Below are positions 34,559 through 46,516 of a DNA stretch of 64,000 nucleotides, piece by piece; the stretch's first letter is position 1, and the number at the start of each line of letters is the position of its first letter. Location: the NCBI GenBank assembly GCA_027603945.1, contig JADIIU010000051.1, positions 1-64,000 on the forward strand. The letters are read 5' to 3'. This DNA is from Terramyces sp. JEL0728 (lineage: Eukaryota; Chytridiomycota; Chytridiomycetes; Rhizophydiales; Terramycetaceae). The notes under the pieces are model-generated. The model did no database searches and was not told where the DNA came from. It saw nothing but the letters and a program-made list of their open reading frames with translations. The translations under genes and the position numbers were made by a program.

Positions 34559-36102
34559 TTATTCGTCTCCTTCTTGAAAGCTATTATTTATGGGAGTGAA
34601 ATCTACTTCGGGGATATGGTCGTAAAAAGAGTTTCGCACCGGTGACGCTTCTTCTCTGACAGTTTCCTGAGATGGAATCCTGATTCCCACTGGTTTGGAC
34701 ATTCCCTCGTTGGAATTGGCAACAGCTAGGATTTAATACTATAATACGTATATTTTCCGCAGGAGGGACGTCAGTTCTAACATCTTCGTAAATCGGATAT
34801 TCTGAAGTGACTAGAGTTAAATTGGGTTACAGGATTTCTTTAGTCGTCTTTGGGGCTTTAATGTCATCAAGTTCTGGCTAGAAGTCGACGTTGCATTCGG
34901 CTAATTAGTAAAAAAATACCATTAGTGATCTGACACCTCTCACACTAGAAGTGCGCCGAAGTTGAAATTGATCCATGCCTATATTAGAAGTTGCCGGGGA
35001 AACACCACCTGTTTTGCCGCCAATATTGTGAACGTTGTGTACACTTGAAAATCCATATTCCGCAATAGAATTCTGCCTTGTAGTAGTCACTGATGAATCG
35101 ATAGAGTTTTTTGAAAGGGACAAAGACGCCATTGGAGATAGGGGACTGAAGAAATCTTCGTTTGATACATTAGACGACACATGTGGCATACTGCCCATTA
35201 TTTTTGGGGAATAATAGTCTTGCTTGGGGGAATAATAGTCTTGCTTGGGGGAATAATAGTCTTGCTTGGGGGAATTGCTACCAGAATGGGTAGTTGATTG
35301 AACATGCGGAAGGGCAGCTGTATTAATTCTTGGGGATATGTAGGGCTGTCGAGGCGAATTACTTCCAGAGTGCGGAACTATATAAGGAGAATTGTGTCCA
35401 GATAATTTTGGAGAGTTGTAGCCAGAATACTTTGACGACGGGTAACTTGGATTTGGTTCTCTTTCCTCAATACTGTCATCTTCAAAGTCCGAAGACGATC
35501 GATGTACAAATTTCCATTTATTTATCACTGCGGACATACTGTATCTATCTTGTTGGTGCGGCTTTATTAGGTATTGGTTTTTGTCTGTTTCAAATACATA
35601 TTTCACATGAAGATCTGGATGGGAGGTATTTTGAATGGCTGGATTAGTATTTGTATTTGGCTCTGGTATCACTGATTTTTGCAGCCTTGGCGCCAATAAT
35701 GGAAGTTTTTCAATAAAAGTGACAGGTCGCGCATTTTGCCGCCTGATTTTCTCCAGGTATCTTTTGTACTCTTCCATATCCTTCTTATATTTCAATCGCT
35801 CTTGTTTTGCCATTATAACGTACGGCTTCTTTTCTTCAAATGCCATCCCCTTCCAAATCTCTGCCATTTTCTGCGAGTTGTTTGTCCCAAAATTCCTCCT
35901 GTTCTCCCGGTTAAATATCATATATTCGTTGAGCGGTCTCACCGGACATGATACTTTTTTCGGGAGAATAGGACTTTTGGAACTGCTTGTTAATTCGTTT
36001 GATGAAATTTTGTGTATTGAAAATAGGAACTATTTGTCAACAATGTAAATGTTTCCCCCGCTACTGGTCTGGATTCGGAAACTTGAGCATATAAATAAAC
36101 AT
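34559..36102 (-). CDS. HMG-box protein 2 with YSP repeats
   Basis: HMG box: RPLNEYMIFNRENRRNFG, MAEIWKGMAFEEKKPYV, YKKDMEEYKRYLEKIRR. The middle is rich in SP motifs and contains three perfect 21-nt repeats (YYSPKQD). Downstream exons use introns 34901-34919, 34811-34830 and 34726-34747 (19, 20, 22 nt), ending GDE-stop at 34559. The box frame is closed by a stop at 36030-36032 with no Met, so a first exon is missing; ATG 36102 with a 79-nt intron (35986-36064) gives 467 aa and a frame divisible by three, but this is weak. Second of the tandem trio. Confidence 0.68.
35207..35275 (-). repeat. Three 21-nt tandem repeats in HMG-box gene 2
   Basis: Three near-perfect copies of a 21-bp unit (GGGGGAATAATAGTCTTGCT on the plus strand, plus one base) coding for YYSPKQD on the minus strand. 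The heptad is an in-frame amino-acid repeat, so the array is coding and likely expandable by slippage. Flanking single SP motifs look like degenerate copies. Confidence 0.85.
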
Positions 36103-36117
36103 TTATTGGTTCGGTAT

Positions 36118-37210
36118 TTAGATATCACGATCTGGCTCATAGGTTTCTTCCATTGGATATGCGGACATTTCGTTCCCGAATGTTGCGATCGACGTGAAAT
36201 CAGTGGACAATGGCAGAGACATAGTTGCAGTAGACTCCATCTCCCTATTTCGAGCATCTAACGTCAATATTATGGTACTGTCGTAAGGTTTCATAAATTC
36301 TATAGAGTTTGCAGATGGTGGCATTTCATCAATTTCATTGAGAGAATTAACTGCGATTAACATCAGTCGTACCTGGATTCAATCTTGACAGACTCTGTGG
36401 AGCACCGCGCCTGTGTTTAGAAGGGAATTTGGGCTAAATTAAGAACAAGTACCTGCGAAAAGGTTCTATTCAAATTTTGTGCAGGTGTATGAACATGAGT
36501 ATGAGACAGCATTTCCCGAATTTGGTCGGCATCTAGATAAAGGGACTGGATACCAACATCCGGCAGCGATGCTAAAGTATTTACCGAGTCAGTAACATTG
36601 TGGGGATATTTCTCGGAAATGAGAGACCCTTGCGAGGAGGTTTTGGAGTCTTCAGAATTTGGATTGGATTGGCTGCTAGAATCTCCAAAGTCATCGACAG
36701 TTTTATGAACCCAAGTGAACCCAGACTTTTCTTTTACTGGTTTTTCTTTTTTAGCCAGCAAAGAGCCATGGGATTGTCTGTCGTACTTTAGCGCGTTTGG
36801 ATTATTATTCATTGATGGATCTAAATATACATGCGTGGTGTCACGTTTGCCTAATGGCTGAGGGGCGATTATTGGATATCCAAAAGTATTTGTTGACGAC
36901 ATGAGATTCCGCCTTTCCCGCTCCCTCTGCTGGTTATACGCTTCCAGATCCCTTTTATATTTGATCCTTTCTTCTTTAGCTTTCAGCACATACGGCATCT
37001 TTTCCTCCTGAGTCATGTTTTTCCATATGTCTGACATTTTTTTAGACCCATCCCCGCTGTAGTGCTTTCGCTGTTCTCTATTAAAGATTAGGAATTCGTT
37101 AAGTGGCCGGGTTGGAGGTAGCAGCCGCTTTTGCGCTGTATCGGATAAGTTGTTTTCTGATATTTTGACAGGTTTTAGCGGGAAGGTTCAAAGCTATGGT
37201 GAAATGGATA
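36118..37210 (-). CDS. HMG-box protein 3
   Basis: HMG box: TRPLNEFLIFNREQRKHYSG, KMSDIWKNMTQEEKMPYVLK, then RIKYKRDLEAYNQQRERER. The two C-terminal introns (36434-36452, 19 nt; 36351-36372, 22 nt) connect to a short last exon ending EETYEPDRDI with the stop at 36118. The box frame stops upstream without a Met, so the first exon is unresolved; its coordinate here is approximate. The box is more similar to HMG 2 than to HMG 1. Last exon tail contains IILTLDARNREMESTATM. Third of the tandem array, 78 bp before the RGS stop. Confidence 0.65.
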
Positions 37211-37287
37211 TTGATCCATTGTTCAGCACAACAATAGTAACACCCACTCATAATTTCAGCAAGACATTAAAAATGCAAATAATTTAA

Positions 37288-38332
37288 TTAACAATATAAC
37301 TCTTGGCATAAATCAACATACATTTGGACATTGTGGACAATCAGCATATCGCGCTTGTTTTGAGATCCGTGCAAGGAAACCAAAAGTGAGTTCAGCAATT
37401 TAGTGACTTTGCCCAAGTCTTCTTTTGTTCTGCTGATATTGAATTCACCTAAGATTAACTATTTTCTTACCAAGATCATTGAACATTTGCGTGTACGCGC
37501 TCGATTTTTTGAACCCGCCATACGATTGTTCAAGCAATACCATAATTTCTTCTGCGGCTTTATCATAGCAATCGCCATTCCTTAAATTAGTTTCAATCAG
37601 CTTCTTTGATTTGTAAGTCAAATTAAGCTCAAATGGAGCTTCAGGGATGACAAATTTCTTGTATAGTTGCTCGTACTTTTCCGGTTTTCCCTTGTATTCT
37701 TTGTATTCCAGCAAAAAGAACTATTGTCAACAACTAGTTACTAAATTTTCAAAAGTGTGCTCCTGCAAAAGGAAACTCAGGAAATAAAAGAGCGGCAGTT
37801 TGCTGTTCAACAAAGCTGGCAAACCAGAGTGTGAAACCGTAGCCACTGCAGTATCCGGCATGGTTTCTTTTAGCAGCATTGTAAGACGAGCGTTGGAGTA
37901 ATCTTCCAGCAACTCTGAAGAGCCCTTGGAGGACAGGCTTTCGGCAGACCTTGATTTTGTAAGTGTTTTTGCTGTTTTTACTCCGTAAAACGAACCCAGT
38001 TTCTTTTGCGAACCATCTGAAATCACAATATCTCTTTCTCCAAAGAATTGGACTACTTTATCCCTTGAGCGATGGTTGGCAGCTGTATAAATCAAATCTT
38101 TTGGTGCTAAAACAGCATCAAATGATTGCCTTCTAAATTCGCTCTTTTGTGGTCTAATAGGAACTAAAGGCTCTCTGTCTTTAATCAAAAAATCTTCGCT
38201 TTCTGCAACTGAAATTGTCGACTCAGAGCTGGGGCTCTTTAGTTGTGTTGCTGACAATTCTTCTCCAAAGAAGCGCTTTGCTTTTTCGATAGATCTTGGA
38301 GGCAAATTCATTAAGCTCCTGTGTGTGTTCAT
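37288..38332 (-). CDS. RGS-domain protein
   Basis: Three exons (introns 37721-37741 and 37449-37470) encode 333 aa. The RGS box begins LNSKLPLFYFLSFLLQEHTFENL, crosses the intron into FFLLEYKEYKGKPEKYEQLY, and continues SKKLIETNLRN, YDKAAEEIMVLLEQSYGGFKKS. RGS proteins accelerate GTP hydrolysis by G-alpha subunits. The N-terminal 150 residues are disordered, with a repeated KRFFGEE / VQFFGERD motif of unknown meaning. The C-terminal third is helical. Position next to the HMG array may be coincidental. Confidence 0.85.
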
Positions 38333-38742
38333 TGGTTGTATTTAAGTAAAACTGCCGTAAGCTGACACAAAAGGGTGAATCGCGCCACTTGTTTCGTCCA
38401 GTGAGTATTCATCAAGGGGATTCAGTTTCATCTCCTACTATCAATCCTTTCAAATGCTTGAATCGATAAGACTGGGTGTTCCAACTGCCAATATTCCTTG
38501 CTAGTTTTATTTGCCCATCCCGTTTCTTTTGTGATGAACGAGCCCATTTAGTATAGACAGAGAGATTTGTACAGCAAGCTCCCTTTCCAAATAGGTTCTT
38601 GGTTGGCGAAACTGAGGGCGAATCATATCTTTAAATCACACGAATGCTGGAACTGATCGCAGAACGTATATCCAGGGGATTATAAAAGATGCGTTATATT
38701 CCCATTACTGTCTTGTGCATGATTCGCGCCTGGTTTTTTTGT
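38333..38742. other. 410-bp divergent intergenic region
   Basis: The only gap over 300 bp in the window, between the divergent RGS (38332) and calcineurin A (38743) genes. I see no RNA gene, repeat or spliced ORF. It contains a TATA-like element near the calcineurin start. An in-frame ATG at 38689 would extend calcineurin by 18 residues with a hydrophobic start; not preferred. Confidence 0.6.
38681..38688 (+). promoter_or_regulatory. TATA-box-like element upstream of calcineurin A
   Basis: TATAAAAG, 55 bp upstream of the preferred ATG at 38743. It lies 8 bp upstream of the alternative ATG at 38689, which argues against the longer start because the TATA would be too close. Confidence 0.4.
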
Positions 38743-40549
<1,807 letters not shown>

Positions 40550-40632
40550 AAGGTTTTGATTTCCATTATTTGTTGATACCGTTATCATGTGACATTATAT
40601 TGTCAAGAAAATTTTCATTTGTAATTTGTAGC

Positions 40633-42060
40633 ATGTCGTCCATACAGGAATCAAATCCGCTTAGCAGTACAAGAACACCCCCTCCGATTTTAACAACTCA
40701 AAGGAGCAAAGGATCTATTGAAATTCCGCGAACGACACACGCGAGGCCAACATCTTCCTACGCTGACACATCAGCAATATCTTCATCAATAGTTTCTCCG
40801 ATAACGCCCAGAGTGCATAACCGAATGCATTCGCATTTGTTTGAAGGAGCCGCGAGTCCTGCAGCACCGTCACCAATCACAAAACCCCGAAGAGACAACA
40901 ATTCTTGGGTAGGTGTAGGAGTTTCAGTTGAAGAAAATAGTAAAGGACAGCCAGTTATACGCAATTCTTACCAACATGTGTCAAAACGACCATCTGCTGA
41001 ACAAATATTGTTTGATGAATTAAAAAAACCAGTTTCCGCAACACTAGCTACAATTTATCCGATTGGGGCAGACGACGATAATGATCCATTTTCATTCAGT
41101 GTTATTGATCCCACACCAATTGTTTCGGACTTTCCAGATACATTTGACAAACCAAGAATAGACAGAGACTCGCGCGATTTCAGCCAAGAACCAGTAAATA
41201 TTGAAAAAAGCAAATCGCCGGAAGCAGTCCCAATTACTCTTGCTAAAATTACAGAAAAAGCAGAAAGCCCAACGAAAAGAATGTTGTCTGACGAACTAGC
41301 TAATACTGAAGAAAAGAAAATCACATCAGATAGTAATTTGAAAAAGAAACCGACAGATCAAAATGCGAAAAACAAGGATGTCGAAAAGGTACCGCTGCAA
41401 GATCCTACCGCACTAGCGTCCCCAAGATTACAAAAAACAAAAAGTCGCAGCAGCTTCCTTGGATTTTTAAAGAAAAAAGAAGGTTCTACGGAAGAGCTAA
41501 GTTCTTCCAAAGGCGATCTTAAAGAACAGGACAGAAAACACCGGTCATACTTTTTTGCAAAGAAAACCAGTTCTTCAAATATGCTGGATGATAGTAAGCA
41601 AGTTATTGGATCAACTGCAGATTTGAAAGAAGGTACCGGCGAGCCCTCAAAACATGGCAAGCACCGTTCGTTCTTTGCAAAGAAAACTAGCTCGTCAAAT
41701 TTGTTGGACGACAGTAAACAAGTGGTTGGATCGACTAACGACTTGAAGGATGTCCAGGATGGAGTATTTAAAGAAAAAGATAAGCATCGCTCATTCTTCT
41801 TTGTTAAGAGAACAAGCACAGCAAATATGCTTGAAGACCAGAAACATGCAGAAATCCCAAATGCCCCGCCGCCTCCTCCCCCAACTCTTTTAAAAGAATT
41901 AGGCGTAGAGCCAAAGATAGAAAAACTCAAACCAGAAATCGAGCTGAACAAGAAAATTGCCACGTTAGAGAATACTGTAAAGGTACTGCAAGAAGTTGTC
42001 GACCGATTGACGAAAGAAAATGACGCTTTAAAAAAGAAATTGGAAGAAAAGATAGAGTAG
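40633..42060 (+). CDS. Disordered repeat protein with C-terminal coiled coil
   Basis: Single exon, 475 aa from ATG 40633 (an in-frame ATG at 40570 adds 21 hydrophobic residues and is less likely). The N-terminal half is Ser/Pro-rich. Residues 300-400 hold three copies of an about 40-residue repeat, KHRSFFAKKTSSSNLLDDSK followed by QVVGSTNDLK. A proline run (APPPPPPT) precedes a final coiled coil (KIATLENTVKVLQEVVDRL). No enzymatic domain. The build suggests a scaffold or cytoskeleton-associated protein, but this is only a shape argument. Confidence 0.6.
   Translation: MSSIQESNPLSSTRTPPPILTTQRSKGSIEIPRTTHARPTSSYADTSAISSSIVSPITPRVHNRMHSHLFEGAASPAAPSPITKPRRDNNSWVGVGVSVEENSKGQPVIRNSYQHVSKRPSAEQILFDELKKPVSATLATIYPIGADDDNDPFSFSVIDPTPIVSDFPDTFDKPRIDRDSRDFSQEPVNIEKSKSPEAVPITLAKITEKAESPTKRMLSDELANTEEKKITSDSNLKKKPTDQNAKNKDVEKVPLQDPTALASPRLQKTKSRSSFLGFLKKKEGSTEELSSSKGDLKEQDRKHRSYFFAKKTSSSNMLDDSKQVIGSTADLKEGTGEPSKHGKHRSFFAKKTSSSNLLDDSKQVVGSTNDLKDVQDGVFKEKDKHRSFFFVKRTSTANMLEDQKHAEIPNAPPPPPPTLLKELGVEPKIEKLKPEIELNKKIATLENTVKVLQEVVDRLTKENDALKKKLEEKIE
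41538..41850 (+). repeat. Three diverged coding repeats of about 120 nt
   Basis: Three in-frame copies (KHRSYFFAKKTSSSNMLDD, KHRSFFAKKTSSSNLLDD, KHRSFFFVKRTSTANMLED), with the first two followed by QVIGSTADLK / QVVGSTNDLK. DNA divergence between copies indicates they are old and under protein-level constraint. A fourth partial copy, FLGFLKKKEGSTEEL, lies just upstream. Confidence 0.8.
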
Positions 42061-43487
42061 ATGTGTTTTATTTAGCACAAAATAAAAAAGATACACCCAG
42101 AATATTTCATAAACTTTATGGGGTTTTCCAGAGCTGCGATGGACGGTTGTTGCAATAGAGACACTAGTAGTTGTACTGACTCCGTTAGCTAATGGGTATA
42201 CATCTCCAACAGTTGAATAATCGTTGGAAGGGCCGGTATCGTTACTATAATAGGATCCAGGTGCTGAGTGGATCACTGGATAATCGCTCGTTTTACAATC
42301 ACACGATATTTCAAAAGAGATTTGTCCATATTCTCTGTCAAGGACGATATGAAAGGACATGAAAATAGGTAATCCCAGCGTGATATATCTGTTATCGGCA
42401 CTTTGCACTGCGAATATGACTAAAATTAATGCATCTTACATTGGCCGTAGCCATTTGGAAGTATATAATTTTCAGGTCCAATAGTGACGGTTAAATTGCG
42501 GGGATTTTCACCGCCAGTATTGATGGTAAATGAAATGTTTGGTAGGAGATGCCATTTAAAATCTGAATATGAGGTAGGGTATAGTTCATATAGCCAATTG
42601 TTGAAAGTGTTTGAAGCGACCAGCTGCGGAGGCAGACCATTAGAGTTCAATATTAAAGTTTGGAGATTGTACACGATATCTGCCGGCATGGCAATGTAGT
42701 TTGTGCATGAATCGAGGATTGACCAGAATTTCCCCCCTATTGCTTGTCTTGATTTACACTGAAAATTGCTTGGGAGCGGGTTAGTAACACCTGCAATTGC
42801 TAATGATATGATATTTAGCGTGTAGTAGGTTAGTGAGGGTGAGTTTACTATTGCCGTCACATTGGAACATTGCTCTACTGGGGTTGTATTTCCGTAGTCG
42901 ATCCAATAGCCTTTTGAATTGCAAGCGTGTATTGCTACTTTGTTTTGGGGTATAACTCCATCCTGAACTAGGGTATCAATAATATTATTGGGGTTAAATG
43001 ATTTGATATTCGCTAGTGCCGAGTAAGCGATGCCTAATAGACCGCCATAAGTCGTCCCATCCAAGAATACAGGGTTTGAGCTTTGGGATGTTATTACGCC
43101 TACCGGTACGCTTGTATACCCGTCGATATCATCAAGTGCAATCGCGAGCATAACTGCGCTTCCTGTCCATGAAGATCCATCCCCATAAATGTTGAATATT
43201 CGTTCGGCACCAGAGGAAATATTCGCGTCTATTGTTGGACCATTGAAGTTATTTATCGTACTATCCGGCAATGCAGTATCACTTGATCCTGTATCAATTT
43301 GAACCAAATATGACTGCCCATTGTAATTGATTTTCGTCAAGAGACACGTACTCAGACCCCCAGAAGTGTTTGATTTTTGTTTGTTTGAAAGTAGTTTATG
43401 ATGAAAGTGGGTGGGAAGCTCTAAATGAGACTTGAGAGCTAAAATTGGTGTGAAATATTGTATAGAAAGAGCTAATAAAAGTAACAT
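42028..43487 (-). CDS. Secreted aspartic protease 1 (A1 family)
   Basis: Two exons (20-nt intron) give 479 aa if the last exon is read through to 42028. A signal peptide LLLLALSIQYFTPILA is present. First catalytic motif VQIDTGSSDTALP; flap YGDGSSWTGS; second motif ILDSCTNYIAMP, with Cys in place of the usual Gly after DS. The family end LGLPIFMSFHIVLDREYG is present. The C-terminus is uncertain: an alternative 31-nt intron would end at 42072 with a short hydrophobic tail and remove the 33-bp overlap with the convergent coiled-coil gene. First of four tandem A1 proteases. Confidence 0.85.
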
Positions 43488-43520
43488 TTGTATTAAAACG
43501 CGGGAAAGTTAAATTTTGAT

Positions 43521-44895
43521 TTACAAGAGCATTACCACCGAAATCACTGCCAGATAGAAAGCAACATCTACTCGTTAGTAGTTTAAAACCTCTGGCAGAC
43601 GACTTTGCATTTGACTGGACATACGTTACTGGTGCCCCGGCTGTTGTGTTGCTGGTGATAATTTTAGGATACCCATTGGTAGAATAGGAGCAGGCGCATC
43701 CAATTGAAATTGTTAATTGTCCGGTTGTCAGGTCTGCCACCACATGGTATGCAGAAAAGAAAGGCAGCCCTAAAACCAAATAGTAGTCTGAACTAGAGGA
43801 AACAATGAAGCCGTCTAGGTTAAGAAGTCACTCACAATATCCAGTGCTATCCGCTTGGATATATTGTTGAGGGCCAAGGACAAACTGCACTATTGTTGGG
43901 AATAGTCCACCAGTGCTGACATTAAACGCCAAGGTTGGTAATTTTGCCCAATTAAATGAGCTGGAAGAAACCGACATGCGGATCTCCCCGTTCAGCCATT
44001 GACTCAGATATCCAGATGAGGTCAGTTGATATGGCAGACCCCCACTATTTGCCAAAGCTGTTTGCAAATTTGCAAGGACGCTTTGTGGTAAACCGATATC
44101 TGAATTGCAAGAATCCATAAAAGACCAATATCGGCCGCCATATTGATTTACTGTAGCGCTTTGGAAAGTTGATGGCAAGGCGCTCAATGCTCCTCCAATA
44201 TAAACTGCTCGTACATCTACAGTGTAGTAACTTTTGTATGGCATCGTAATTGTAGCCGATACATTTGAACAGGAGGTAAAAGGAGACGTGTTTCCAATGT
44301 CAATATAAGCCTGAGAGATTTCTGAATATCTGCAGCCGTGAATTGCAACTTGTTTTTGAGCTATTTTGCCAGAGTTGTAGAATGCGTCCATGACTGTTTG
44401 CGGAGAAGACTTGATTGCAGCCAAAACTGGAAATGCTAGACCAATTAGTCCATTTGAAGATGCTCCATCTGCAAAAATTGGATTAGTGCTCTGTTGGGTC
44501 ATCAGAGCAATGTTTGCGGTTGCACTTTGCGACGTACCGCTGATGCCAATTACCATGCTGGTTTGATACCCTGCCCAGTAGGAAGTGTCGGCGTAATGAT
44601 CGCTTAGCGCTGTGGTTCCCATTGACGAAGAGTAAAAAATCGCTGGGCCGGTGTAGTTGTTTAAAATTGTAGCTGGGAGAACAGTATCTGAGCTCCCCGT
44701 ATCTACCTGCACATTGAATACCTTTCCTTGAGCAGTCAAACTTGCCAGATAACAAGTTTTAAATCCCCCGCTCATCGTTGACAGCTGTTTTGCGATCCCA
44801 GTAGTTACAATATCGACATTTGAATCTGGAATCGAGATTGAAATCCTATCTGATACAACAAAGTTAAATACACATAAATACAATATATTTTTCAT
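43521..44895 (-). CDS. Secreted aspartic protease 2 (A1 family)
   Basis: Three exons (introns 21 and 19 nt) give 444 aa. Signal peptide MKNILYLCVFNFVVS; first catalytic motif VQVDTGSSDTVLP; flap-like YADTSYWAGY; second motif FMDSCNSDIGLP (DSC, not DSG). The C-terminal structural motif LGLPFFSAYHVVADL is intact. The last intron yields a hydrophobic C-terminal tail VDVAFYLAVISVVMLL, which looks like a GPI-anchor signal or TM. Reading through this intron would overlap the next gene. Ser/Thr-rich linker is short. Cell-surface or secreted protease by inference. Confidence 0.87.
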
Positions 44896-44947
44896 TGGGA
44901 GGAAGAGGTAATATCGGAGAATTACAATCTGGAGTTACATCACCAGA

Positions 44948-46482
44948 TTAGAACAGTCCAATAGCATTTGCTAGCACTAAGAAAAAGAGATTTATGGAAG
45001 AGCTTGCAGAAGCACCTGATGTGTATGATGGGCTTGTTCCAGTGTCGCTGTTTGTCGAGCTTGGTGGCAATAGAGTCGCAGAGTAATTTGCGACAGTTAA
45101 AGTAGGAATGCTAGAGGTTTGCTGTAACAAATAATTGCCTTGGTATGCAGCGGGTTGAGAAGTGGTCCTTGCCGTTTGTACAGCATTTGATGTATAACTG
45201 GATGTAGTTGAAGTACTTGCAGGAGCTGCAGTGCCAGCTGGTGTGATTATTTTCGGGTAGCTAGAACTAGAAAATAAACATGAGCAGCCAAGAGAAATTT
45301 GAAGCTGCCCAAGATTTCTGTCTGCCATAACATAAAAGGCAGAAAAGAAGGGCAGCCCTAATACTGCATATTGATCTGATCCTGCACTAACTACTATTCC
45401 CACTTAAATTAACTTTAATTACCGTAGCCGTTGGCATCAGCTTGAATATATTGCTGGGGACCAAGAACAAACACAACCAAAGACCGATCGGCATCACCTG
45501 TACTAACCGTGATTGATATGTTTGGCAACAGGGACCACTGGAAAGAATTTAGAGATACAGCCATCCGAACTTGGCCTCCAAGCCATTGATTGTAATAATA
45601 TGAATTCGTAATTGAAGATGGAAGTCCTCCAGAGCTTCTAATTGCACTTTGCAAGTTCCCAACTACTGCGCTAGGGAGGTCGATTGCTGAATTGCAAGAG
45701 TCCAAGAATGACCAGTACCTCCCACCATACATATTATTTGTCGCGCTTTGAAACGCAGGAGGAAGTGTGACTGAAACCCCAGAGATTTGAATACTTTGGA
45801 CGTCTATGTTATAGAAAGATTTGAAAGGCATGCTAATCGTGGCAACAATATTCGAGCAGGATGTATATGGCAAAGTGTTGCCAATGTCCATCCATGCGTG
45901 TTGTATTTGGGAGTAAGGACACCCATATATTCCAACTTGGTTCTTGGTAATTGCATTTTCTGCAAGATACGCATCAATAATTGTGCGATTCCCCAAAGTA
46001 ATTGCCGCGAGTATAGGAAATCCCAAACCAACCAACCCATTCGCATAAGAGCCATCAATGAAAATGCGACTAGTGCTTTGGGACGTCATCAATGCGATGG
46101 GAACTGATCCGGTGATGTTTGTTCCAGTAACAGTAACCGTATACTGTGTTTGATAACCGGCCCAACTTGAGCCATCACCATAGGTATCAGAAACAGAAGA
46201 GGTTCCCATCGATGTAGATGAATAAGGTATAGCAGGACCGTTGTAGTTATTCAACCCCGTTGCTGGGAGTGCGGTATCTGAACTTCCAGTATCAACCTGC
46301 ACCAAGAAGGTCTGGTTGTTTGCTGTCAAGCTGGCTAAAAAACAAGTTGTGAACCCACCTGCCAGTGAAGATGTTTGCTTGGCGATCCCGTTCTCTACAA
46401 TGACAGTAGAACTATCTGGCAAGGATATAGACACTCTACTCGATATTACTAGGGAAAGTAATGCAGTAAACAGGACTGGCAT
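44948..46482 (-). CDS. Secreted aspartic protease 3 (A1 family)
   Basis: Two exons (20-nt intron) give 504 aa. Signal peptide MPVLFTALLSLVISS; motif VQVDTGSSDTALP; flap YGDGSSWAGYQ; second motif FLDSCNSAIDLP. LGLPFFSAFYVMADRNLGQ marks the C-terminal lobe. It has the longest Ser/Thr-rich stalk of the four (residues 395-485) before the hydrophobic end INLFFLVLANAIGLF, the layout of yapsin-type GPI proteases. 52 bp separate it from the protease 2 start. Closest in sequence to protease 2. Confidence 0.88.
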
Positions 46483-46516
46483 CTACAAAACGGATTACGT
46501 AAGTAAATTGTAAAAA

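Noticed and set aside
38689..38742. Longer calcineurin A start with a hydrophobic N-terminus
   Set aside because: Calcineurin A has no signal peptide, and the TATA box is only a few bases from that ATG.
41358..41963. Antisense ORF of 201 codons opposite the coiled-coil repeat gene
   Set aside because: Repeats of the real gene read backwards as Ser/Leu-rich text; no independent support.
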